Source: Glycomyces sp. TRM65418
GTDB lineage: Bacteria; Actinomycetota; Actinomycetes; Mycobacteriales; Micromonosporaceae
Length of the DNA stretch: 64,000 nt
NCBI RefSeq assembly: GCF_019710475.1
Contig: NZ_JAJFAX010000002.1
Location: 124,001 to 188,000, forward strand
Direction: 5' to 3'
Made by a program: the position numbers and the translations under genes. Of the stretch, positions 1 through 7,340 are shown one piece after another (positions within the stretch are counted from its first letter, which is position 1; the number at the start of each line of letters is the position of its first letter). The notes under the pieces are model-generated. The model was not told the DNA's origin and made no database searches. It was given only the letters and a program-made list of their open reading frames with translations.

Positions 1-109
1 GGCCGGGTATAACGACCCCGTCCACCAGGGCCCGGCCTGCAATGCCGCGCCTAGCGCAACGTCGGATGCGCGCCTCCGGGCCGCAGCCGACGTTGCCTAC
101 AGTTGGCCC

Positions 110-665
110 TCAGTCGGCGGTTACGTCGCCTTCGTCGGATGCCTCGGCTACGGGATGACGCGCCCCGAAGAAGCCGCGGCCCCCGAACTGCCCCGATGCG
201 TCTGCCCGCCACCGGATGGAGACCCGTCACGCTTTCCCAGGCGGCTGTGGGCGGACAACGCGCCTCCCGCGACGTCCGCGGGCTCAGACACCGCTCCGCG
301 AAGGAGGTGCGGCCCCGGCTTGGTCGAGTTCATCGACACCCACGTCAACCGGTACGGCACCGGCCGCGGTGGGACGCTTCCTCCCGGCGACGGGCCGCAA
401 GGTAGGCCCCGGAACGGTCTGGCTGCGCTCCCGCCAGGCCCGAGAGTACGCCTTCGGGCCCGCCGAGCGGCGGTCGAACCTCCGCAAACGCCCCTACCGC
501 CTGCGACACTCGGGGATCTCCCGCGCCTGTACGCGGGCGTCCCGCCGGTGCAGGTCGCCGCCTGAGCCGGGCACTCCGTCGAAGTCCTGCTGTGGATCTA
601 CGCCAATGTCATCGGCGGGCACGAAAACCGCCGGTAGGGCGAGATCGACAAATTCCCGGGGGAGC
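110..665 (+). pseudogene. decayed tyrosine recombinase (integrase) gene
   Basis: Pieces of an actinobacterial phage/ICE-type tyrosine recombinase can be read across all three forward frames. In order they are a TRPEEAAA piece (like the LRPEEA box of intact enzymes), LPATGW and RGLRHRSAKE pieces, a FIDTHVNRYGT piece, RKRPYRLRHSGIS carrying the catalytic RxxR/H region, and an AGHSVEVLLWIYA piece with the final H...Y residues. Several frameshifts and an in-frame stop just before AGHSVEVLL separate them, so the gene is dead. It reads toward the tRNA-Lys remnant 120 bp downstream, the usual integrase/attachment-site arrangement. Family assignment rests on motif recognition by eye; the left boundary is uncertain and may lie outside the window. 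Confidence 0.6.
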
Positions 666-787
666 GACCGTGCCGGCCGCCACGAGGACCCGAGTCGAAC
701 GGTCCCCGTGGCGGCCATGCCGTACCATCGATGCCGCAGCCGACTGCTCAAGCCCGGCTGCGCGCCGATACGGTATGGTCTCGGCAA

Positions 788-851
788 GGGCCTCTAGCTC
801 AATGGCAGAGCTGCGGACTTTTAATCCGTAGGTTCAGGCTTACTCGGCCGG
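788..851 (+). tRNA. degenerate tRNA-Lys (anticodon TTT)
   Basis: The 5' half is a normal tRNA-Lys: acceptor strand GGGCCTC, D-arm AGCTC...GAGCT, and a 5-bp anticodon stem around loop CTTTTAA. From the variable loop on it fails. The T-arm can pair only with a mismatch and lacks the usual TTCGA loop, and nothing downstream pairs with GGGCCTC to close the acceptor stem. It is probably a remnant of an attachment site beside the dead integrase rather than a working tRNA. Confidence 0.5.
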
Positions 852-875
852 AAACCTACACGCCAAGAAGCTGGG

Positions 876-919
876 AAAACGGCCTCTGACCGGCCGAAAT
901 GCCGGTCAGAGGCCGTTTT
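876..919. terminator. strong bidirectional terminator hairpin
   Basis: A perfect 19-bp inverted repeat (AAAACGGCCTCTGACCGGC, loop CGAAAT) ends in a T-run on the plus strand and starts with an A-run, so it can terminate transcription from both sides. It lies right after the tRNA-Lys remnant. Confidence 0.85.
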
Positions 920-1586
920 TTGTTGTGCCGTTGATGGCGGCCGGATGCGGTCATATGCGGCTGTCTGTGGATGGGCTGTGGATGGGCGAGAAGGGCTGTC
1001 AATGTGGACAGACACGAGAATCTGCCCGCAGCATCCATGACTTCAGGAACATCGCAAGCTTCTGCTGTCGGGCGCTGCGACCAGATGGTGGACGCCCGTT
1101 GGCCTGTCGCAGGTTCGAGCCTTGGGGCGGGATACCAACAAACCAGCGAGCCTCAAGATCATCGGAAAACTCGTCGTAAGCGGCCAGTTCATGACTCGGT
1201 CTTCAATATGAATTTGATGGTCGCCTCCCGCGCAGATCGGCGTTGAAGGCGTTCCTGGGTGAGGCAACGCCAGGCCGCCTCGGGCCTGGAAAACGCCCAC
1301 GGTCTCCCAGCGACCTGAACCCGGCTCGGCCCCGGCGGGGGTGGGGCTGGGCCTGAACAGCCCCTCGCGGCCGGGTGCGCTTCGCCAGACGGTGGCCTGC
1401 TGCAGCGGGCGCTCGTTGACCGCAAGCTTTGCTCTGACCAGCGCAAATAAGCTCATCACCTTGGCCCGGAAGGCCGGGGAGTCGGAAAAGAGCGACCGTC
1501 ATAGTCAGACTATGCTGGAGTCGTATGCTAGGCTCGTCTCCTAGGGCTCGCACAACGAGCCCGCAGGCGCCACAGAACGAAAAAGG
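920..1586. other. non-coding stretch containing repeat copy 1
   Basis: No convincing gene is seen between the terminator and the hairpin ahead of the small membrane-protein gene. The short frames here lack family resemblance and ribosome binding sites. The notable element is the first copy of the dispersed ~60 bp repeat (1129-1190). Confidence 0.5.
1129..1190 (+). repeat. dispersed ~60 bp direct repeat, copy 1
   Basis: It begins GGGATACCAACAAACCAGCG and ends near CGTAAGCGGCCAGTTC. It matches copies at 5393-5451 and 10549-10610, all in the same orientation. It lies upstream of the HsdS/HsdM module, so that module is bracketed by copies 1 and 2. It carries a CTCGT change where the other copies have CTGGT, which removes the short ACCAG/CTGGT inverted arms. 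Confidence 0.8.
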
Positions 1587-1630
1587 TGCCGCATCGCCCT
1601 CTCGGTTGGCCCCTTCGGGGCGATGCGGCA
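1587..1630 (+). promoter_or_regulatory. 13-bp stem-loop in the 5' leader of the small membrane protein
   Basis: TGCCGCATCGCCC (1587-1599) pairs perfectly with GGGCGATGCGGCA (1618-1630) across an 18-nt loop. It sits about 45 bp before the ATG at 1674 and has no T-run, so it looks like a leader structure or attenuator rather than a simple terminator. Confidence 0.5.
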
Positions 1631-1673
1631 ACGATGCCCCTCCGCGTGGAGGAGATTTGAAAGGAAAGGTCTC

Positions 1674-1880
1674 ATGACCCCACCAGTTCTCACTTGTACC
1701 GTACCGGGCGAACTGCCGTTGCGGCCAGTGGCGATCACGCTCGTGATCCTCGTGGTTTGCGTGGTCTGGTTCTTGGCTCTGGGGCAGGCTCTGCCCTTGT
1801 TCATGGCGATTGCGACGACCATTGTCACGACGATCGTGGCGGTGCTGACGGACAAGATCATCCGCAGCGGGCTGCGGTAG
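1674..1880 (+). CDS. small two-helix membrane protein
   Basis: A 68-aa hydrophobic protein with two predicted membrane helices (about residues 16-36 and 38-58) and a basic C-terminal tail (DKIIRSGLR). The ATG follows a good AAGGAAAGG ribosome binding site. No family was recognised. It lies about 85 bp upstream of the hsdS-like gene, on the same strand and inside the repeat-bracketed module, so it may belong to that defence unit. Its small size, hydrophobicity and structured leader also resemble type I toxin-like peptides, but no antisense RNA could be identified. Confidence 0.55.
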   Translation: MTPPVLTCTVPGELPLRPVAITLVILVVCVVWFLALGQALPLFMAIATTIVTTIVAVLTDKIIRSGLR

Positions 1881-1965
1881 TGACTGCATCAAGGTGAGCT
1901 ACAGGTGGGCTGTGGGCGGCGACCGTGCACAGCCCACCTGGTACACGAGGATCTAGGTGGGGAAG

Positions 1966-2598
1966 ATGGCGATGTTCGAACTTCACGAGTCGACCTCGAA
2001 CGCGCCGAGTGTCGAACTCGGGACGATCTGCGAGATCACTGCGGGGCCGGCGGGATCGCTGTTGAAGGATCTCCCGGACGTCGGAACCGGCGTGCCGATG
2101 GTCTCCCCACGAGATTTCACTGAGTTCAGAACGATCGACCACTCGCGGCTGAGGCGGGTGCCCCAGGCAGAGGCTGAGAAGCTGGAGCGGTTCTCGCTTC
2201 GGGAGAACGACATCGTCATGGTCAGGCAGGGCTCGCTCGGCGGGCAGGCATTGGTCTCGATTCGGGAGACCGATTGGTTGTACAGCTCTTCGTGCCTGCG
2301 GATCCGGCTCCGAACGACTGAGGTGATTCCCGGGTACCTGTCGGCGTACTTGACGTACTCGCGCTCATGGGTGGCGTTTCTACAGCAACAAACGGTGGGG
2401 ACTACGGTTCCGCTGCTCACCTCGTCCGCGTTGGGCAAGTTCCCGGTCGTGCTGCCGGACGTGGCGAGGCAGCTGGCCATCACTGAAGCACTGCAGGCAC
2501 TCGACGGGCAGATCGCTGTCGAACGGGAGATCATTGCCCGGCTCGCATCGCTCCGGCCTTCGATCGTGGAGGTCGCGCTTGAGGAGGCGATGCAGTGA
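1966..2598 (+). CDS. hsdS: type I restriction-modification specificity subunit, half-size (HsdS-like)
   Basis: A 210-aa protein with one target-recognition domain (about residues 1-165) followed by a helical conserved stretch of the kind that spaces TRDs in HsdS: PVVLPDVARQLAITEALQAL, then QIAVEREIIARLASLR. Full HsdS proteins (about 400 aa) carry two TRDs, so this is a half-subunit that would have to dimerise and would then read a palindromic bipartite site. The ATG at 1966 is chosen for the GGTGG-rich ribosome binding site just upstream; GTG 1957 and ATG 1972 are alternatives. Its stop overlaps the methyltransferase start (TGATG), implying translational coupling. Confidence 0.8.
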   Translation: MAMFELHESTSNAPSVELGTICEITAGPAGSLLKDLPDVGTGVPMVSPRDFTEFRTIDHSRLRRVPQAEAEKLERFSLRENDIVMVRQGSLGGQALVSIRETDWLYSSSCLRIRLRTTEVIPGYLSAYLTYSRSWVAFLQQQTVGTTVPLLTSSALGKFPVVLPDVARQLAITEALQALDGQIAVEREIIARLASLRPSIVEVALEEAMQ

Positions 2599-4622
2599 TG
2601 TCCGACCAACTCGCCGGAAAGCTTTGGGAGGCCCTTGCACTGCTCCGGGGCGAGGTCGATATTCAGACCGGCTTCAACGCCGTGTCGAGCCTTCTGCTGC
2701 TCAAGCTCGCCTCTGACCAACCCACGCTCCTGAAGGTCCCACCAGCGGCCAGATGGGACGCGATCGCGGGCTCAACAAGTCCAATCGATTCGATCGCCGA
2801 GGCGCTGCGCGCGCTCAGGTCAGCCAACCCCGAGTCGATCGGCACTGCCAATACGGCGCTCGAGCTGCCGACCGGCTTGAAGCCCCAAACCGCCCGGAGC
2901 CTGTTCTACCTCTTCAACCAAGTCAACTTGAAGCGCGCCACGCTCAAGCATGGCGCGGTGGTAGGGCAGGATTTCGACGAGATACAGCATCGTTTTGCCG
3001 ACGACAGCGGGAAGAGCGGGGGGGATTTCGCGCCGCTCCCGGCGTTCCTCTCGAGGCTGATGGTTCGCCTTGCCGATCTTTCACCAGAGCAGACGGTCTA
3101 CGACCCGTTTGCGAAGAACGGCTCCCTGCTGGTTGCGGCAAGTACGTACGTCACCGACCGGTATGGGCCAGGTGCCGCCGTCGATCTTGTCGGTCAGACG
3201 TTCAATATGGCGATATGCGACCGGGACAGAATCAATCTGCTCCTCCACAGCATTCCCGAGTTCTTCCTTCACCACAGCGACGCGCTCTACAACCCTCTTT
3301 TGGACGAGGAAGGGCAGTGGAGAAGATTCGACCGAGTGCTCTCGAACCCGCCTTTTTCGATGAAGTACCGCCCTCAGGACATCACGTCCCCGGAGCGAAT
3401 GCAGTACGGGTGGACGTCGGAACGCGGAAATAACGCTGATCTCATAGTCCTCCAGCATGTACTCGCATCTCTGAAGCCAGACGGGGTCGGTGTTGTCGTT
3501 GCTCCCGCAGGCGTGCTTTTCCGCGGTGGGCCGGAGGGAACAATCCGAAAGAACATCGTTGAGGACGGCAGGATCGAGGCGATTATCGGTCTTGGCTCAA
3601 ACCTATTGTATGCGACTTCAATTCCGATCTGCATTCTGATTGTACGGGGCCCTCGTGAGAGTTCGCTGCAGCAGCCTCTGACGGGGATGGAGAGTATTCT
3701 TTTCGTCGATGCAGGCCATGAACTTTCCCGGGCGCGAGGCAAGCGCCATATTGAAGCCGAAGTTGTCGAGAAGATCGTGTCTTCAGTGAGAAGACACGTC
3801 TCCATCCCGGGCTTCTCTAGAAACGTCCTAATCGACGAAATAGCCGCGAATCGATTTAGCCTCAACATCTCGCAATACGTGACCACAAGCTCAATCAGTG
3901 GGGCAGCACCCGATATTCGCGGGACCTTGTTCGGTGGAATTCCAAGAGCTGAAGTCGATGCAGAAATGCCCCGATTCCTGGCGCTTGGCGTCGAAGTTTC
4001 GGATATGTTCGAGCTCAGTGAAGGTGATTATCTAACATTTCTGCCTGAGGATTTCGATACAACTGTAGCCCGCATCGAGGAACGTTCTTCTGAGGCTGAG
4101 GACTCATTCGGCGGACACTGTCGATCCGTTTGGGAATCGATCGCTTCCGAATTCGAGCAATGCTTGTTTGACGGCGATCTAATGGAACTTTATGACGACC
4201 TGGCAGATTCATTCGTGAGCGAGCTCCGAGTTGCCGGAGTGCTGGAAACTTATGAATCGTTGGGCGTATGGGCATGGTGGCTCTCAGATCACGAGAGCGA
4301 TCTTAGATACCTCATCGAGCATCTACCTGATGAAGCATTGCGTCCCGGCGAGCTAGACCTGCAGGTTCCTAACGAGAGCAAGCACGCCCCCTCTTCAGTA
4401 ATAGAGCGCGTGCTTGCTGCTCTGGGAGACGACCTCTGCCACAAAGCCACTTTCCGTGCCTCGATCAAGCGACGAGAACTTCCGAGCATTTTCCGGGCGT
4501 GGGCCGCCCGGTATGGAACCTCGTTGAGAGATCTCGAAACCGAGCGCGGCCTACGGTCGGCAGCGCTTGAAGCGAAACTCCGCAGCATGGGGTTCCGCCC
4601 GCCTGCACATGGCGGAGCCTGA
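2598..4622 (+). CDS. hsdM: type I-like N6-adenine DNA methyltransferase (HsdM-like)
   Basis: A 674-aa protein. The N-terminal helical HsdM region is followed by SAM-binding motif I as DPFAKNGS (169-176; the usual form is DPxxGSGG) and catalytic motif IV NPPF at 250-253, the signature of gamma-class N6-adenine methyltransferases. Residues from about 450 on form an unusually long acidic helical tail of unknown role. The partner HsdS half-subunit is encoded immediately upstream. No HsdR translocase/nuclease gene occurs nearby, so on present evidence this is a modification-only pair, a system with an unrecognised effector, or one whose nuclease lies elsewhere. Confidence 0.85.
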   Translation: MSDQLAGKLWEALALLRGEVDIQTGFNAVSSLLLLKLASDQPTLLKVPPAARWDAIAGSTSPIDSIAEALRALRSANPESIGTANTALELPTGLKPQTARSLFYLFNQVNLKRATLKHGAVVGQDFDEIQHRFADDSGKSGGDFAPLPAFLSRLMVRLADLSPEQTVYDPFAKNGSLLVAASTYVTDRYGPGAAVDLVGQTFNMAICDRDRINLLLHSIPEFFLHHSDALYNPLLDEEGQWRRFDRVLSNPPFSMKYRPQDITSPERMQYGWTSERGNNADLIVLQHVLASLKPDGVGVVVAPAGVLFRGGPEGTIRKNIVEDGRIEAIIGLGSNLLYATSIPICILIVRGPRESSLQQPLTGMESILFVDAGHELSRARGKRHIEAEVVEKIVSSVRRHVSIPGFSRNVLIDEIAANRFSLNISQYVTTSSISGAAPDIRGTLFGGIPRAEVDAEMPRFLALGVEVSDMFELSEGDYLTFLPEDFDTTVARIEERSSEAEDSFGGHCRSVWESIASEFEQCLFDGDLMELYDDLADSFVSELRVAGVLETYESLGVWAWWLSDHESDLRYLIEHLPDEALRPGELDLQVPNESKHAPSSVIERVLAALGDDLCHKATFRASIKRRELPSIFRAWAARYGTSLRDLETERGLRSAALEAKLRSMGFRPPAHGGA

Positions 4623-4637
4623 ACCATCCCAGGGGCC

Positions 4638-5005
4638 TCAGGCCCGCCCTGCGTTTCGCCGGACGTGGGCGCTGATGGAACGTCCAAGTTCGGTGGAGAG
4701 CCAAGTGGCGAGACGGGTGCGGATGTCGGCTCGCCAGCGGTCCATCGCGTCGCTGCTGCGGACATGTGCCTTAGCCCAGTCGCAGGCGAGTGGGCCCTCG
4801 AGGTAGGTGTCTTGGATCATTACGGACTCCTCCACGGTGATCGCGCTTCGGTCACGGCGCGGGCGAGGACGAGGTCGACGCGGCCCACCAGCTCACGCGG
4901 CGGATGGGATATGTAGGCGTCGGACGAGAGCCGCTCCTGGTAGCGGTAGACCTCCTTTGTGTAGCGGGCTTCGGCGTGCGCGGCGTTATGCATTACTCGG
5001 CGATG
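4638..5005 (-). pseudogene. frameshifted C-terminal fragment of the ICE HTH regulator
   Basis: The minus-strand translation aligns with the C-terminal third of the intact regulator at 20664-21434. Its ARYTKEVYRYQERLSS...VGRVDLVLARAVTEA piece matches SRELVRYTKSLVSAEF...VGHVDLVLADAIREE. After a one-base frameshift near 4850, DTYLEGPLACDWAKAH...RTRLATWL matches the HTH segment of the intact protein. The N-terminal two thirds are missing. This is debris of a second, related conjugative element to the left of the intact one. Confidence 0.7.
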
Positions 5006-5049
5006 GTCTCCAGCGGCGTGGTGCGCATGGCATGCCTCTCTGGTGACGT

Positions 5050-5392
5050 TCGAGACCGGTGGTCTCGGCGTTCTCCCAGGTAGCGCGCGCACCCGAGGGT
5101 GCGTCCAGCCACCTGCGCACCACACGCCCAGCGTGCGCGCACCCAGGCTGTGATGGTTTCGGTCTGCCTGTGTGGTTTCGCCCTGTCGGGTGCGCGAGTG
5201 GTGTGCGCGCACTCCAGGAATCCCCGTGCACCCTGCCATACCCCTGTGAGTCGGCCGAAGGAGTGCCGGCTTGGACTCTCGCCGGTCCGCACCGACCCCC
5301 GCCGGACGGGCCGGCTGACCCGGCTCCTGTGCCGGGTAGGCCTCACGGCTTTATCGCGCCAGAGGTGCGGGACGTGGGGCGGGGGCGGGGGT
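5050..5392. other. degraded copy of the ICE control region
   Basis: The segment upstream of the regulator fragment resembles the control region at 21440-21940. Shared landmarks, in the same order, are CACCCGAGGGTG(C/T)GTCCAGC, a GAGTCxGCCGxAGGAGTGC block, GCACCGACCCC, and finally GGTGCGGGACGTGGG, which in the intact copy spans the start of the pilin-like gene. GTGCGCGCA occurs several times here where the intact copy has GTGGGC-type motifs. The resemblance stops just before repeat copy 2. Confidence 0.6.
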
Positions 5393-5451
5393 GGGATACC
5401 AGCAAACCAGCGCCCCTGAGTGTCGGCAAACTGGTCGTAACCGGACAGTTC
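5393..5451 (+). repeat. dispersed ~60 bp direct repeat, copy 2
   Basis: It begins GGGATACCAGCAAACCAGCG and ends CGTAACCGGACAGTTC, a few bases shorter than the other copies. Short inverted arms ACCAG/CTGGT lie within it. It separates the HsdS/HsdM module from the CBASS operon and joins directly onto the degraded ICE control region. Confidence 0.8.
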
Positions 5452-5773
5452 CCGGCTCATTCGCCTGAATAGAAGGCACAAGGTTGCCTACGCCCTCGAC
5501 GACGTTGGCGCGAAAAACGGGCACAGGTTCCGCGGCACCCGCTGCGTTCCAGAGGCTCAGGAAGACTGAAGGCGGGAACAATGGGGCTGCGGAGGAGCGT
5601 GGTTCGCCACCACGCCGATTCGCAGCCTCAGGACACGAGAAGTGGACGGTGTCTAGCGTCCTGGTGCTGTTGCCAGGTTTCAGATCCCGAAAAGTCGGTT
5701 CGGCGAGCTGTGGTTGTCGGCGCCTTCCGCTAGCGTCGAAACTACGGCTGGTCAAACCAATCAGGAGTGGACC
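5452..5773 (+). other. presumed promoter region of the CBASS operon
   Basis: About 320 bp with no gene detected. The region must carry the CBASS promoter, but no clear -35/-10 pair was identified by eye. Confidence 0.4.
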
Positions 5774-6739
5774 ATGAACGTCAGCGAGGCCTTCGGGGAG
5801 TTTCAGAAGACCGTCAACGTCGACATCGAGAAGGTCCGCGAGGCGAGAGTGCGGCGGGACCTGTTCAAAAAGGCATTCGTGCCCGAGGACGAGATCGTGG
5901 AGGTCATCCCGTCTGGATCGCTCGCGCGCGGCACGCACAAAGACCCTATACACGACGTCGACGTGATCCTGGTCTTTGATGGCGACGCGCGTCCTGGCTG
6001 GGGTGAGCCCGGGGCCTCCGCCGCGGAAGCCCTCGACCATACGCGCGAACGTGTCCACCAGCTTCTCGGAACGTCCGAGGGAACCAGCGCTCAGGTTGTT
6101 CGATTGGCACGATGGCGAAACCATGCCGTCAAGTGCTTCCTGGACGATCCGGACGATCCGGCCGCCTTCACTGTAGATGCAATGCCGGCTCTTCGCCGAG
6201 AAGACAAGCTCCTTGTCCCTGAAGCCCTCTCAGAGGATTGGATCCTCTGTGATCCGGAGTCATTGATCGCCGAGGTAGCCGAGAAGCACGGCGAGTGGAA
6301 CAAGTTCGCAGGTAGCGTCCGCATGCTCAAGTGGTGGGCCGCGGACCAGAACATCAAAATCAAATCGCTCGTCATGGAGGTGCTCGCGCTCCGCTTCCTT
6401 CCCACGGAGGGCTCCCAGGCCGCGGCGATCAAGGACTTCTTCGTGGCCGCCTCGTACTTCATCGAAGGCGGGGGCGAAGTCACCGACCCCGCTGGCCTAT
6501 GCGGCCCGATCCAGGCTGATCTCGATTACTCGAAGTTCCCCGACCGGCTTGAATCCGCGAGGGATTACGCGGTTCGAGCCGTCATGGCGCAGTCCAGCAA
6601 CGACGCCGCCTATGCAATCCGGCAGTGGGGCGAGGTTTTCGGCGATGCTTTCCCGCAGCCACCAGTATCCGGCGACCTTGCTATCGGGGCAGCCCTCTCC
6701 ATCACGCCGAGGCCGGTCAAGGACACGCCGCAGGGATGA
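5774..6739 (+). CDS. cdnE: CBASS cyclic-oligonucleotide synthase (CD-NTase)
   Basis: A 321-aa nucleotidyltransferase of the cGAS/DncV-like class. The active site is visible as GSLARGT (48-54), the DVD pair D61/D63 and the third acidic residue in FTVDAMPA (D135). In CBASS this enzyme senses phage infection and makes a cyclic di- or trinucleotide that switches on the effector. The ATG at 5774 follows CAGGAGTGGACC. It is the first of five co-directional genes running to the TIR-SAVED effector. In type II CBASS the E1/E2 proteins conjugate the CD-NTase C-terminus to targets to prime it; the C-terminus here ends KDTPQG. Clade and nucleotide product cannot be told from sequence alone; the cdnE symbol is generic. 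Confidence 0.88.
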   Translation: MNVSEAFGEFQKTVNVDIEKVREARVRRDLFKKAFVPEDEIVEVIPSGSLARGTHKDPIHDVDVILVFDGDARPGWGEPGASAAEALDHTRERVHQLLGTSEGTSAQVVRLARWRNHAVKCFLDDPDDPAAFTVDAMPALRREDKLLVPEALSEDWILCDPESLIAEVAEKHGEWNKFAGSVRMLKWWAADQNIKIKSLVMEVLALRFLPTEGSQAAAIKDFFVAASYFIEGGGEVTDPAGLCGPIQADLDYSKFPDRLESARDYAVRAVMAQSSNDAAYAIRQWGEVFGDAFPQPPVSGDLAIGAALSITPRPVKDTPQG

Positions 6740-6779
6740 ATCGCTAGAGACTGGAAAGCTCAGGAAGGCTGGGACACGG

Positions 6780-7340
6780 ATGGAACCGATTCTGTGGACG
6801 GAAGCTGAACCCAGAAGACTGAAGCGCGACCTTGATGACGTCGCCGCATTCGCGCCGGGCATCGAATACCAGACCCCCGGCCGGGTCGAGTCGGGGTTCC
6901 ACCACGGGGCATGGGTTGGTGTGCTTCCGATCTGGCCGTTCGACCGGCCGCAGCCCGAAGGACTTGATCGGCTTGTCGGGAGCACCGGCCTCGCCATGAT
7001 GGTGCTGTACCCGGCCGCATACCCGATGATCGCGCCGATCATCTACCCGGTCGATCCCGAGCCGTCGCTCTCAGAGCGCACACGATCCGCGTGGCATGTT
7101 GCTCCAAACGGGTCGCTGTGCCTCTTGCAGAGCGTGGGTGGCTGGCAACCGGAGACAAGCTTGACAGAGCTACTGGCAAAGGCCGCTGGTTGGCGGATCG
7201 AGTACGCACTGATGAAGGTCGGCGCCATCGATTGCATGACCGTCAACGGCATCGTCTCTGACCCCTTGTTGGACGAGCTGATCACTGCAACCGAAGAGAT
7301 GGCGGACTCGGCCGGAATCGAGAGCCCTGATGACAACTAG
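6780..7340 (+). CDS. stand-alone E2-like conjugating protein of type II CBASS
   Basis: A 186-aa E2-fold protein with the candidate catalytic cysteine in NGSLCLLQS (C114), followed by the W.P..SLTELLAKAAGW helix typical of prokaryotic E2s. In most long type II CBASS operons the E2 domain is the N-terminal part of a fused E2-E1 protein (Cap2). Here it is a separate gene that ends 11 bp inside the E1 gene. Its expected role is to pass the C-terminus of the CD-NTase from E1 to a target lysine. ATG 6780 follows AGGAAGG. Confidence 0.82.
   Translation: MEPILWTEAEPRRLKRDLDDVAAFAPGIEYQTPGRVESGFHHGAWVGVLPIWPFDRPQPEGLDRLVGSTGLAMMVLYPAAYPMIAPIIYPVDPEPSLSERTRSAWHVAPNGSLCLLQSVGGWQPETSLTELLAKAAGWRIEYALMKVGAIDCMTVNGIVSDPLLDELITATEEMADSAGIESPDDN

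Noticed and set aside
788-851. Functional tRNA-Lys
   Set aside because: The acceptor stem cannot close and the T-arm lacks its conserved loop.
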